This document shows, one piece after another, positions 45,052 through 55,242 of a stretch of DNA of 64,000 bases. Each line of letters opens with the position of its first letter. Positions within the stretch are counted from its first letter, which is position 1. The notes beneath the pieces are model-generated. The model was not told the DNA's origin and searched no databases. It was given only the letters and a program-made list of their open reading frames with translations. The position numbers and the translations under genes are program-made. This DNA comes from Planctomycetota bacterium. GTDB lineage: Bacteria > Planctomycetota > UBA1135 > GCA-002686595. Location: NCBI GenBank assembly GCA_014238415.1, contig JABABA010000007.1, forward strand, positions 1-64,000, in the 5' to 3' direction.

Positions 45052-47508
45052 TCAGACGCCTCGCTCAGGGTGACTGGTTGTTGATGGTCGACGGCGGTTC
45101 CAGATACCAAACAGGAAAGTCAACAGGGCAAGCAAGGCCAAGAGCGGGCGAAGTTCCGCAACTCCCACAGGATCCTGCGGCCCTCCCACGGGCGGCCGAC
45201 GGAAACTGCCCAGAATGGTCCCTCCCAAGCGCGCGCTGAGGGCAGGCAGATCCCAGGAGCGCTCGGGATCGGTGAGATCCCGCGGGCGTGGAGCATCCAA
45301 TACCAGGCGCATGCTCTCGCCCACAGTTCCCCCAGAAAAGAAACTGCTGGCGGTCACCTGCAGGTCACCCTCGATCTCATTGGGCGCAAGCCAATCCGTG
45401 GCCAGGAACCAGCCCGGAGCCTCTTCGGTGAACTGCAACTCACGGCCGTCGATCTCGGCTCGAGGCAGGGCCTTGCTACCGTCCCGGCGGCGGGCGCGCA
45501 CGGTCAACTGGGCTCCCCGACGATCCAACTCGAAACGCAGAGGTCCTCCCAGATCATCAGCGGTGCGCCGTAGCGCCCGAGCCAAGAACGCGCCACGCCC
45601 ATCCCAATCCTGCCAGTCCCCGCAACCAGAGCCCGTCAACTCACTGGTCATGGCGGTCACGCGGCCCAATCCATGTCGCCAGGAGGCAAGTATCGGACGA
45701 TGACCATCGCCCGTAGTCAGCACTTCTTCGGCTCCCTTGCGCAGACGGGTTTCTACATGCCCCGCAAGATCAGGCACCGAATCGGAGGGTTGATCGCCCC
45801 ACCAGCGGGGACCACCAACGGCGCTGACCGGAGTCACAACTGGACGCCAGGCAGGAAGTTTCGCGCTGGCCGGTTGCTTGAGCAGGATCTCGGGCAGGTT
45901 GAAGCGGTTGGGCACCCCATAGAAACGCCCCTTGCCCCAGTTGGCAATATTGACCAAGAACTCCGAATGGGCCGCACCAGCAATCAAGACCGTAGAGATG
46001 GTGATTCCATCCGCAGCCATGGCCCGCAGCAGGGGCTCGAAGGCACCGGACTCCACACCCCCGTCAGTCAGAATGACCACGTGCTTGTAGCGCGTGCTGA
46101 CATTCTTGAGTCCATACCAGGCTTCTTCAATAGCAGGCAAGATCACCGTGCCCCCACCTGCTTGCATACGGTTCAGTGCACGCTCCAATTCGATGCGGTT
46201 GGATGCGGGCTGCAGGGGCGCGGCCCAGCGTTTGGCCCCGTAGAACTCGACGATGCCCACTTTGTCATGGGGCAGAAGACGCTTGACCGCCAGCCGCGAG
46301 ACCTCCTTTGCCAACTGCACCCGGTTGCCCCCCATTGAGCCCGAGGTGTCGATGATGATCACCAAGCTAACCGAAGGATCACGCTTCTCTTCCTTCTGCA
46401 CCGACTCCACTGGCAGAATCGAAGCCAACGGAGACTCATGCCAACCGCCGGGACCGTAGGCCGCCTCCCCTCCAGACGCGAATAGACCCGTGCCATGTTG
46501 CTGCACCGCCTGTACCAGCTGCGCTTGAAATTCAGAAGGCAGCTGACTCGCGGGCCGATCATCCACCAACACCAGATCAAAGTCCGCGGGATCGGGTAAG
46601 GGATCTTGCGAAGCCGAAGGATCACCCCCCTGCTCGATGACCTGGAAGCCACCGCCAACGATACCCGCCAGGGCCTTTCCGGAACCCTCAGTACGGCCCG
46701 TGAGCGCCAGCACACGCAGGGGATCCTGCACAGCCAGAGTCAAGTGTTCACTGACGACGACCTGGCCTTCGCAGTCCACGACCAGTTCCAACTCCTCGAA
46801 ACCACCCTGATTGGGCTCGAAACTCAAGAGGCACTGGGCCTGACCCGACACCTCTGGCACCGTCACGCGAGCCCACTCCTGCTCCCCCTGAACAAGGCGC
46901 ACCAGGGTGCTGCCCCCATTCCCCGCCAGAGTCACTCGCAGGTGGCCGGTGGCCCCCGCGCGCAGAACGGATTCCACCTGATGAGCTACGGGGCGCACGT
47001 GACTCAACAAATTGCCCACAGCCCAGATGTGCAGTGGCAGGCCCCGACGCTGGAGATCCAGCATGCCATTTGATGCGGAACCTGATTCCTCTAGCCCGTC
47101 CCCCACCAGGGTCACCGCACCCCGGGCCCCATGGGGAATTCCAGCAGCAGCCATCCGAAGAGCATCGGCCAGAGAAGTAGCACGCAAGCGCTCCGCAGGA
47201 TGATCTCCAAGAGCCTCCTCCCCCAATGGCCCCCCGACCTCAATCAGTACCCGCCGATCATCGCGATCCAATGCTGCCAGCAGCCCCTTGGCCTTGACTG
47301 CCACTTCGGGTCCGGCGCGATGATCCAAGACCAGCACCTGATGAGAGCGTTCTTCACTACCCGAAACCACCGGCCGGGTGAGGGCGAGGATCAAACAGCC
47401 AAGGCAAATCGCCCGAACCACACGCTCGGTACGGGGGATACTGGCTGCCCCTTGCCAAAGAACAAACCCCACCAGAGGCAGCAGGAACAAGAAGCCCGGA
47501 GCAAGCAT
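45052..47508 (-). CDS. Membrane vWA-domain protein with glutamine-amidotransferase-like region
   Basis: The ATG at 47508 overlaps the TGA of the previous gene by one base (TGATG), giving an 818-residue protein. Two N-terminal membrane helices (APGFLFLLPLVGFVLW; VRAICLGCLILALTRPVV) precede an amidotransferase-like alpha/beta domain and then a von Willebrand factor A domain with an intact MIDAS: DTSGSMGG (about residue 386), GGTVILPA and ILTDGG. Beta-rich repeats and a final membrane helix (LRPLLALLALLTFLFGIW) close it. These are the hallmarks of Bat-type proteins: metal-dependent ligand binding on the outside of the inner membrane. The longer ORF start at 47595 is upstream of the preceding stop and rejected. 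Confidence 0.87.
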   Translation of the reverse strand: MLAPGFLFLLPLVGFVLWQGAASIPRTERVVRAICLGCLILALTRPVVSGSEERSHQVLVLDHRAGPEVAVKAKGLLAALDRDDRRVLIEVGGPLGEEALGDHPAERLRATSLADALRMAAAGIPHGARGAVTLVGDGLEESGSASNGMLDLQRRGLPLHIWAVGNLLSHVRPVAHQVESVLRAGATGHLRVTLAGNGGSTLVRLVQGEQEWARVTVPEVSGQAQCLLSFEPNQGGFEELELVVDCEGQVVVSEHLTLAVQDPLRVLALTGRTEGSGKALAGIVGGGFQVIEQGGDPSASQDPLPDPADFDLVLVDDRPASQLPSEFQAQLVQAVQQHGTGLFASGGEAAYGPGGWHESPLASILPVESVQKEEKRDPSVSLVIIIDTSGSMGGNRVQLAKEVSRLAVKRLLPHDKVGIVEFYGAKRWAAPLQPASNRIELERALNRMQAGGGTVILPAIEEAWYGLKNVSTRYKHVVILTDGGVESGAFEPLLRAMAADGITISTVLIAGAAHSEFLVNIANWGKGRFYGVPNRFNLPEILLKQPASAKLPAWRPVVTPVSAVGGPRWWGDQPSDSVPDLAGHVETRLRKGAEEVLTTGDGHRPILASWRHGLGRVTAMTSELTGSGCGDWQDWDGRGAFLARALRRTADDLGGPLRFELDRRGAQLTVRARRRDGSKALPRAEIDGRELQFTEEAPGWFLATDWLAPNEIEGDLQVTASSFFSGGTVGESMRLVLDAPRPRDLTDPERSWDLPALSARLGGTILGSFRRPPVGGPQDPVGVAELRPLLALLALLTFLFGIWNRRRPSTTSHPERGV

Positions 47509-49166
47509 CAAGGCATCCTCCCAAGGCGAACAAGACGGCCTTCCAAAAGCAACAACGCCAGGGCCGCCAACAAGATCCAGGTGCCAAGGTTCCAATCGCC
47601 ATCCTCAGCATCCCTGGGCGTAGGCAGCACAGCAGGAGTCAAATCCTGAGGCGCGAAGACCGACACCTGCCGAGGCCCGTTGGCGCTCGAAATCTGGCCA
47701 GCCACCAGAGGAGCAAGATCTTCCCCAGCACCCGCCAGGGTCTGGGTACCCGCACCAATCCAATTCAGGCCCGGCACAGGAATCCCGGCGCTCCAGGTGT
47801 GCACCCAATCCGGGGAGTCCGCCAACCATGCGAGAACTCGGCCCACGAACACCGGAAAAGAGCGCGAAGACTGCAGAGGGGACCCCTCGATCTCGAACAG
47901 ATCAAGCCAGATTCCAAGACGCCGGACAGGTTCGGTGTTGTAGGTCACTTCCAGGGTACGACCAAGGGAAGTGGCGAGGCCCGTACCATCGAGTTGGTCC
48001 AGCCCGAGTTCCCCCAACACCACTCGTAGAGCCAGGTCGCCGGACTCACTCTCCGCCCCTGGATCCCCCACGCTGATTGCTTGGGATTGCTCGCTGCTGG
48101 CGATCAGTTCAAGAGCCGGCAGGTCCGCGCCCAGGGAACCTGGCCCCCGGCGAATGACCAGGTCGGCGGCTCCGTCAGCGACAACGCGCACCCCTGGGTG
48201 AGCAGCCAGAACTGCTCCAAACATCGGCTCCAGTTCCGGATCAAGCAAAACCGCCAGGGGTTGGCGAAGGGGCAGACGACCCTTCGCCCGATCAAAAGGC
48301 GGCTTGGCATTGGGCAACCGCAGCTCGAATTCCGCTCCGCCTGCAGGCAGATCCCGGAAGAAGTAAAGCCCCCCCTCAGCGCTCTCACTCGGCCCAATCT
48401 CGCTGCCGGCCATCTGCAGAATCGGGACCTGGTTCCCGCGCACACCAATGCTCATGTCCACGCGCTCCCAGACCCCTGAAATCGCGGGGCTGACTCCTAG
48501 GGACAGCAGCGCCGTGGGATGTCCCGAACTGGACAGACCCACCCGGAAAAGCTGCACCTCTTCAGGCAAGAGGTCCAGCACGCGCTGACTCAAGGGCGCT
48601 TGCCCAACAATGACCACGTCCAAAGGGCGCAGATCGTTCTTGGTGCGCAATACGCTCAAGAGTGTCTGCTCTACCGAAGGCGCGGAGAGTTCGGGTTCCA
48701 AGATCGCCAGCCGTTCATCAAGCATGACCACACTGTCGCCGGGGACAGTCAACGGACGCGGAGTAGCACCGCAGACCACCACTGTCGTGGCGTCTGAATC
48801 CCCTGCCAGGAAATGTTCGCGCAGCAGTCGTTTCCAGGCGGGCCAGTGGTCTCCCACCAAAGCTCCGGCGGATCTGTCAAGCAACAACAGCCTCCCCTGC
48901 TCTGGCTGGCTGTCAGAACGAACGCCCCCCACCACAAACCAAAGCAAGGTGCTCACCAGCAGCAGCAAAAGGTAGGCCCAGAGATGCCGAAAGCGCTGGG
49001 TCAGCTCTCTCGCATGGGTGTCCTGGGCCACCTGTCTCCAAAACAAGGTGGTCACAACCTGCACCCGGGAGTGGCGCACGCGCAAGCGCTGCAGGGCATA
49101 GAGTCCCGCTGCCAGGGCGAGCAGACCACTGACCAGAGCAAGAGGAGAGAACTGGGCCAGACTCAT
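47508..49166 (-). CDS. BatA-type membrane protein (aerotolerance regulator N-terminal domain)
   Basis: 552 residues. The N-terminal 90 residues have two hydrophobic helices (LVSGLLALAAGLYALQRL; LWAYLLLLLVSTLLWFVVGG) flanking a basic segment with VTTLFWRQ, which is the BatA N-terminal domain (PF07584). A beta-rich extracytoplasmic part follows that lacks an intact MIDAS, and a C-terminal helix (LGTWILLAALALLLLEG) closes it. It starts inside the TGA of the DUF58 gene (ATGA overlap) and ends on the start of the vWA gene, so the genes are coupled. Probably forms a complex with the vWA protein. Function in the lineage is not established. Confidence 0.82.
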   Translation of the reverse strand: MSLAQFSPLALVSGLLALAAGLYALQRLRVRHSRVQVVTTLFWRQVAQDTHARELTQRFRHLWAYLLLLLVSTLLWFVVGGVRSDSQPEQGRLLLLDRSAGALVGDHWPAWKRLLREHFLAGDSDATTVVVCGATPRPLTVPGDSVVMLDERLAILEPELSAPSVEQTLLSVLRTKNDLRPLDVVIVGQAPLSQRVLDLLPEEVQLFRVGLSSSGHPTALLSLGVSPAISGVWERVDMSIGVRGNQVPILQMAGSEIGPSESAEGGLYFFRDLPAGGAEFELRLPNAKPPFDRAKGRLPLRQPLAVLLDPELEPMFGAVLAAHPGVRVVADGAADLVIRRGPGSLGADLPALELIASSEQSQAISVGDPGAESESGDLALRVVLGELGLDQLDGTGLATSLGRTLEVTYNTEPVRRLGIWLDLFEIEGSPLQSSRSFPVFVGRVLAWLADSPDWVHTWSAGIPVPGLNWIGAGTQTLAGAGEDLAPLVAGQISSANGPRQVSVFAPQDLTPAVLPTPRDAEDGDWNLGTWILLAALALLLLEGRLVRLGRMP

Positions 49167-50056
49167 GCTTCAAAGCCCCCTGGGTGAAAGACCTTCGCGA
49201 GTTGGGGCACCACATCCTGATCGCAATCGAGTCGGATACGCCCGATACCTCGCTCGCGGCAAAAGTCAGTGATGTGGGTCTCAAAGGCCCCATAGGCCTG
49301 CCGATAACGCTCCTGCACCGCCGGAGTGATGGACACATCCTCCATGGCTCCGCTCTCGCAATCCACCAGCCGCAGATCCCCGGCCAGCCCCGGATCCGCG
49401 TCAACAGGCCGGGTCAATTGCACGACCAGAAGCCGATGGCGCAAGCGACCAAGCGCCTCGGTCACCGCTTCGATTCCCTGAGGATCGAACAGGTCACTGA
49501 CCAGCACCACCAGACCCCGGCGCAAGCGCAGTGCAGACAAACGCGCGAGTGATTTGGGGATATCAGTGGCACCGCCCGCTTCGAGAGCTGCCAGACGCGA
49601 AGCAAGAGTCACCGCCCGGTTTCTACCGGATGCTGGCCGAGCCAAGGTGATCAGATTCTCCGCAAAGGGAAAGACCCCCACAGTGTCATGCTGAAAAAGC
49701 GAAGCCGCCGCCAGCAACACCGTGGCCCTGAGTCCTGCGCGACCCCTGGGCGGATTCTCCAGAAACTGACTCCGGGAAACATCCGGCAGGAGGTAAAGGG
49801 GCAAGTCCTCCTGCTGTTCAAAGAGGCGTACAAAGAGGCGTCCCAGTCGGCGCTCGAGATGCCAATCCACTGCCCGCAGATCATCCCCCGGCGTGTAGGG
49901 CCGATGATCCTCGAACTCCAGTCCCATCCCCCGATCCCGAGAGCGCTGATCCGCAAAACGCCCTTGGGGAGCCACACGGCGAGCACTCAGGTGCAAACGT
50001 CGCGCTGCGTCAAAGAGCTGGGGATCCACCAGTTCGCTGCGTGCCAGAATCGACAT
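49163..50056 (-). CDS. DUF58 domain protein
   Basis: A 297-residue protein with the DUF58 signature LEFEDHRPYTPGDDLRAVDWH near residue 47, preceded by a basic linker and followed by a vWA-like fold (LVVLVSDLFDPQGI; RGIGRIRLDCDQ). DUF58 proteins are the usual partners of MoxR ATPases and are thought to deliver substrates to the BatA/vWA complex. There is no membrane helix. The stop overlaps the BatA-type gene by four bases, and MoxR lies 15 bases upstream, the standard MoxR-DUF58 order. Confidence 0.9.
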   Translation of the reverse strand: MSILARSELVDPQLFDAARRLHLSARRVAPQGRFADQRSRDRGMGLEFEDHRPYTPGDDLRAVDWHLERRLGRLFVRLFEQQEDLPLYLLPDVSRSQFLENPPRGRAGLRATVLLAAASLFQHDTVGVFPFAENLITLARPASGRNRAVTLASRLAALEAGGATDIPKSLARLSALRLRRGLVVLVSDLFDPQGIEAVTEALGRLRHRLLVVQLTRPVDADPGLAGDLRLVDCESGAMEDVSITPAVQERYRQAYGAFETHITDFCRERGIGRIRLDCDQDVVPQLAKVFHPGGFEA

Positions 50057-50071
50057 CAGGAATCGATCCGA

Positions 50072-51088
<1,017 letters not shown>

Positions 51089-51161
51089 TGTGTCTAGGGT
51101 GGTTGCCTTCACCGAAATGGACGGTGCGTGTTCTTGGGATACTGATTCAAAGAGTCTGAAT

Positions 51162-52655
51162 TCACTGGGAGCCTGATCTCGACACCTCGCGGAGTCGACG
51201 GAAATAGTCGCGGACCATGCCTCGAAGCCAAGGATCGAGATCCAGCTCGGGCAGGTGTCCTTCCGGTTGCGCACGGGGACTGCCTGCGCGCGCTGTTTGG
51301 GGCTGGGCTTGCTCGGCTTCAGGTCGCACGCGTTCCTGGGTCACCTTGGTACGCCCGGGACCGGGTCGCCCTTTGACGCGGTCGGGGATCGGCACGCCGA
51401 GCACAAGGCTGGCCACCCCCCTGGACTTCTTCTGCTGGCTCGGTCCCCCACGGCCATTGGCGTCGGGGTTCGGCCGATTGCCGAAGCCGATGCGCAGATC
51501 ACGGGATACAGGCGGGCGACGATCCCGCATGGAGGGCTGCACGCCCCCGCGGGACTCCTGCTCCTCATCATCGTCGTCAATCTCCTCGTCCTCGTCGATC
51601 TCAGAATCATCAGGCACCGGTGCCTGCTCGGGACTTGACCAAGGCGATGCAGTTGGATTGCGGCCGGAACCCTTGGACGCGCCGGAACCGGTGGTGGTGG
51701 CAGACATTTCAGGAGTCTTGCGTGTGCGCGTCTTCTCCTTGCGCTTGAGCTTGGCTTCTTGACGCTTGCCCTTCTTGGGCCGCTTGTCCGGTTCCTTGGA
51801 GGGCTGTGCCTGATCAGAGGGAGCACCCCGGGCGCTGGAATCGGTGGAAGCCGAATTGGCCTCCGCCGAACGCCCCTGGCCAGTACTGCCCTTCGACTCC
51901 TTCTCCTGTTCACTCAACTCGCCACCTTGATCGGTGGCCGGTGCTCCGGCTTCTGCAGGCTTGGCTTGCTTGGTTTCCTGCTCGTCCAGTTGAGCGACTG
52001 CAGGAGCGTCCCCTGAGACCTGGGCGAGATCGGTCCTGGGTGCGGGTTCCTCCACGCCAAAGAACTCCTTCATGTCCTTCAAGGCATCCTCGGCCAAGTT
52101 CTGCACAGGCCCAGGACTGAGGATCAACATGGCCAGGAACAAGATCAAAGCGCGGCCACCATGAGCCGCCAAACGAAGGTGAACGAGGGGCCTCACCGGG
52201 TGTGCAAGGTCCACCCCTTGAGCACCGCGCACCCAAGGACAAGCGTCCTCCAGGGCCGCCACAATGAACGGCGTGCGCCCGGCATGGTCGAGATACCCCC
52301 CCGCAGTCTGCAGACGACCCGACAGGGACAGGCGCTGGTCCACAACCGCCAGGGCCTCCTCGCGCCCAACCGGGCGAATGAGATGTTTCAGCACCGGCCA
52401 GCCAACCAGCACCAAGACCACCACAACGAAACCAAGCAGGAGCCAGCCAATGGGTAGCGGCACTCCCACCAAAGCCAGCCCCAGGCCAAGGAAGGGGGGC
52501 AGCCAAAGGGCACGCATGACCCGGGGCAGGATGCGACCCAGTGCGTCCATGGCCCGCGCTCGCGCCAGGCCGCGTCCGGTCTTCCGGGCCAGTTGCTCCA
52601 GGTCCGCACGCAAAGTGCCCAGTTCCGTGGGCTGCTTGGGCTCGGCGCTGCTCAT
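51162..52655 (-). CDS. Two-helix membrane protein with long acidic/basic low-complexity tail
   Basis: From ATG 52655 the product is 497 residues. Residues 1-60 are a helical lead (ELGTLRADLEQLARKTG), followed by two adjacent membrane helices near residues 60-85 (FLGLGLALVGVPLPIGWLLL, GFVVVVLVLVGWPVL) and another near 170 (ALILFLAMLILSP). A long hydrophilic tail rich in E, K, S and P (DEDEEIDDDDEEQESRGG) leads to a conserved-looking end ELDLDPWLRGMVRDYFRRLREV. A DUF4175-like architecture is possible but not proven. It lies 10 bases after the stop of the upstream gene and before moxR, as in other Planctomycetota Bat operons. The ORF start at 52841 is rejected because it overlaps the upstream gene by 176 bases. 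Confidence 0.75.
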   Translation of the reverse strand: MSSAEPKQPTELGTLRADLEQLARKTGRGLARARAMDALGRILPRVMRALWLPPFLGLGLALVGVPLPIGWLLLGFVVVVLVLVGWPVLKHLIRPVGREEALAVVDQRLSLSGRLQTAGGYLDHAGRTPFIVAALEDACPWVRGAQGVDLAHPVRPLVHLRLAAHGGRALILFLAMLILSPGPVQNLAEDALKDMKEFFGVEEPAPRTDLAQVSGDAPAVAQLDEQETKQAKPAEAGAPATDQGGELSEQEKESKGSTGQGRSAEANSASTDSSARGAPSDQAQPSKEPDKRPKKGKRQEAKLKRKEKTRTRKTPEMSATTTGSGASKGSGRNPTASPWSSPEQAPVPDDSEIDEDEEIDDDDEEQESRGGVQPSMRDRRPPVSRDLRIGFGNRPNPDANGRGGPSQQKKSRGVASLVLGVPIPDRVKGRPGPGRTKVTQERVRPEAEQAQPQTARAGSPRAQPEGHLPELDLDPWLRGMVRDYFRRLREVSRSGSQ

Positions 52656-52665
52656 TGGACGGGAC

Positions 52666-55011
52666 TCATTGGTCGGATTCCTCGTTCGGCAACCCAAGGT
52701 CGAACTTGGTGGCTTCCAGGACCTCGCCCGTGAGCACGTTCTCGGCCCAGGCCACGATGGTGACCTGATTTCCGTCGATGCCGGTCGAGACCCTTGAAGT
52801 GGCGCCCACCCCAGCAGCTGCCAGATCATCCAGATACGCAACCTGATCAGCCTTCAGGTCTCCCAGGCTTATCTGGAAAGGAACCTCCTGGAACCCATCC
52901 ACTGGATCCCAATCCAATCCCCCGGAGGGAGTCAGCTCAGCCCGGGCAAGATGCCGGTGCACGATCACCCCGGTCTTGCCGGGAAACAACACGCCCCGCT
53001 CCGCCAGCACGATGACCAACGCCCGATCGTATTCGGAAGGTCCCATGCACTCCAACATCCCCGAGAGAGTGCCTTCTTCCAATACCGCTTCCACACTGAG
53101 GCTCCAGTCCGTGGCTTGACTCAAGCGCTCCAGAATGATCCCCCTGTTCTTCTCGTAGATGGCCTCCGCATCGCGCCACTTGCCGGCGCCTGGGCCCATC
53201 CGTACGCCGTCCACCACATGCACCCAGGGACCAGGAACCCTTGCCCGGCCCGCCCGTCTTTCGGCGAGGCTGGTGCAAAGCGGATCAACCCTTGGATTAG
53301 GCAGATGATGCGAAAGGAAGATCGCTTCGCCGCCCAGGTAGTGGTCCGCCAAACCCTCAAAGGCCATGGCCCCGCCAATGGCACCTCGGTTTTCATCCCC
53401 CAACCAGGAGTTGGTGAAGAATTCAACCAGCACTGTACGACGCACTGGCTTCTCATCGTTGGACTGGAAGCGTGTAGCCGAACCAAAGTTTCGGACCTTC
53501 CCTGCGATCATGCGTTCGACAACTTCCACGCCGAAAGGCTCATCCGTGTCAAGCAGAGGCTGCACGCGCGCCATTGCCTCAAGAGCATCGGGACCGCTTT
53601 CAGGACTCAGCACCGCCTGGAGGTAACGCGAGAAGGCCCGACGCAAACGGCCCTCACCCTCGTAGTAGCGCCCCAGATCCAGATTGATCGGGCCATCTTC
53701 AGGCAAGCCGAAGGAAGCGGAGAGCAGATGCCGCCAGGCCTCGTCTCCTTCGAAGCGGGCCAGGCGCTCGCGCCCCATGCGCCCGTGCACCCGGTGGACC
53801 GCGTTGGGATAGCGGTCCTTGCGGCCACTTTTTACGGCAAGTGCCCCCGCGGTCAGGACCTCGTCCATGCGCCCCTCATCAGAGAGTTCCACCATCAGGT
53901 CGAGCATGCGCGTGGTGACCAGATCCTCGGGCATTGTGTTGGCGATCCAACCAATAGCGCTACTGATCTGTTCCGCAGGAGCAACCTCATCGAAGCGCCA
54001 GGTGAGCAGCAATTCTGCCGCCTCATGGGCCAGCCGTTCCGTCTCATGGGCTTCCAAAAAGCCCTCCAGTTCATCCGCCTCTTCCGTCACCCGGGCTTCA
54101 AAAAATGCACGATCAGAAAGGGGAAAATCAGGCTCGCGGCTGACCCTCACTTGGGCCGTAAGCGCACGGCGATCCACCGTCACGGTAAGGTGCTTCAGGA
54201 GTCCGATGCCCATCACTCCTATGGGAGTGTCTGGATTCACGAGGGCCAGGGGTTCCGGTCGTAGGGCCACGAACTTGGATAGATCGATGCCGCCCAGATG
54301 CAGGGGGCCCAGGTTGCCTGCAGGGGCGCTCCTTTGCTGGCAGATGATCTGATCCACGCGGGTGTCGTAATAGCTGCAACCCACGGCGATTGCAAAAGGG
54401 GTCCCATCAGCCAGGGTAACGCCCATCCAAAGCATGCCCGCGTGTTCGTTCAGGGGCAAAACCCAGGATCCATCACTCTGGCGCTCGGTTCGCACCGGCT
54501 CCGTGGGTGATTCCCCAAGCGGTGCAAACTCCAACACCCTGGAAGCCAATTGAAAAGTGATCCTGTGTTCACGCAGAACCTCATAGCCGATGCTTCCCAC
54601 CAGCGAGTTCTCTCCCAGCTCCTCGGAGTGATACTTGGTGAACTCCTCCATGAACTCTTCATTCCCCAGTTCCCGACGCTCAACCTCCAGATCAAAGTCC
54701 GGCAAGTGAATGCGAATCGGAATCGTGGTGCCATCAGAGTTTTCGCAGCGCAACGGTGCCGCCGCCCTGTTGTGCAGCACGAGTCCATGGGGCGCTTCAA
54801 ACTCAACAAGCAAGTTGGCCGGGATACGGCGATAAGGGGTGGAGAGATCGCAGGAAACCACAAGCCGATCAGCAATGATCGAGACCGGTACGCGGCCCTC
54901 GACATCGATGGAACGGGGCCCTTGATGGATGTTCCGGGCGGGGGCGAGGTCCATGCAGAACAGGCCCACAAGGAGCAGAACGCAAGGAAGGTGAACGGAC
55001 GGGGGGGGCAT
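52666..55011 (-). CDS. Exported protein with two degenerate aspartic-protease-like domains and a thioredoxin-like region
   Basis: About 781 residues with a signal peptide (MPPPSVHLPCVLLLVGLFCMDLAPA) from ATG 55011 (GTG 55023 is four codons earlier). Residues 30-180 and 190-320 look like tandem retropepsin-type lobes: each closes with the typical flap strand and turn, LVGSIGYEVLREHRITF and GVMGIGLLKHLTVTVD. The catalytic D-T-G is missing in both (VGCSYY in the second), so no protease activity is expected. A helical middle with TPR-like pairs leads to RRTVLVEFFTNSWLGDENRG, resembling Omp28/thioredoxin-like FTxxWC folds without cysteines. Gap to the next gene is 10 bases. Role unknown; probably a structural part of the Bat operon. 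Confidence 0.78.
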   Translation of the reverse strand: MPPPSVHLPCVLLLVGLFCMDLAPARNIHQGPRSIDVEGRVPVSIIADRLVVSCDLSTPYRRIPANLLVEFEAPHGLVLHNRAAAPLRCENSDGTTIPIRIHLPDFDLEVERRELGNEEFMEEFTKYHSEELGENSLVGSIGYEVLREHRITFQLASRVLEFAPLGESPTEPVRTERQSDGSWVLPLNEHAGMLWMGVTLADGTPFAIAVGCSYYDTRVDQIICQQRSAPAGNLGPLHLGGIDLSKFVALRPEPLALVNPDTPIGVMGIGLLKHLTVTVDRRALTAQVRVSREPDFPLSDRAFFEARVTEEADELEGFLEAHETERLAHEAAELLLTWRFDEVAPAEQISSAIGWIANTMPEDLVTTRMLDLMVELSDEGRMDEVLTAGALAVKSGRKDRYPNAVHRVHGRMGRERLARFEGDEAWRHLLSASFGLPEDGPINLDLGRYYEGEGRLRRAFSRYLQAVLSPESGPDALEAMARVQPLLDTDEPFGVEVVERMIAGKVRNFGSATRFQSNDEKPVRRTVLVEFFTNSWLGDENRGAIGGAMAFEGLADHYLGGEAIFLSHHLPNPRVDPLCTSLAERRAGRARVPGPWVHVVDGVRMGPGAGKWRDAEAIYEKNRGIILERLSQATDWSLSVEAVLEEGTLSGMLECMGPSEYDRALVIVLAERGVLFPGKTGVIVHRHLARAELTPSGGLDWDPVDGFQEVPFQISLGDLKADQVAYLDDLAAAGVGATSRVSTGIDGNQVTIVAWAENVLTGEVLEATKFDLGLPNEESDQ

Positions 55012-55052
55012 TGGTTTCCGCACCGCGCGTGACCCGCGGCGAGGTGGCAGTC

Positions 55053-55097
55053 CAGGGGCGCTTGCCCCTGCATAGGTCGGTCAGGGCCCGAGCCCTG
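55053..55097 (-). terminator. Twin GC-rich hairpins downstream of the exoprotein gene
   Basis: CAGGGGC-GCTT-GCCCCTG (55053-55070) and CAGGGC-CCGA-GCCCTG (55082-55097) are two perfect stems of 7 and 6 bp, between the gene ending at 55123/55243 and the Bat-operon gene. There is no T-run. They could end the upstream transcript or protect the operon mRNA. Confidence 0.4.
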
Positions 55098-55122
55098 GAG
55101 TGTTTCGGTGGAGACGAGTCCC

Positions 55123-55242
55123 TCAGGAATCCTGACGGGGCTTGCCTTTGATGTTTCCAAAAGCCCAGGTATCGTGGCTCATGGTGATCTCGATCTCGGC
55201 ATCTTGCGGCACGCTCACGGCGACCGGTACGAAACCGCGGCC
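55123..55242 (-). other. In-frame protein-coding continuation after the TGA at 55243
   Basis: Directly after the TGA at 55243-55245 the same frame runs 39 further codons to a TGA at 55123, giving GRGFVPVAVSVPQDAEIEIT and a tail WAFGNIKGKPRQDS. The amphipathic, strand-like composition looks like genuine protein sequence rather than a random continuation. It is the likely true C-terminus of the exoprotein if the first TGA is a lesion, an error or a recoded codon. Confidence 0.55.
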
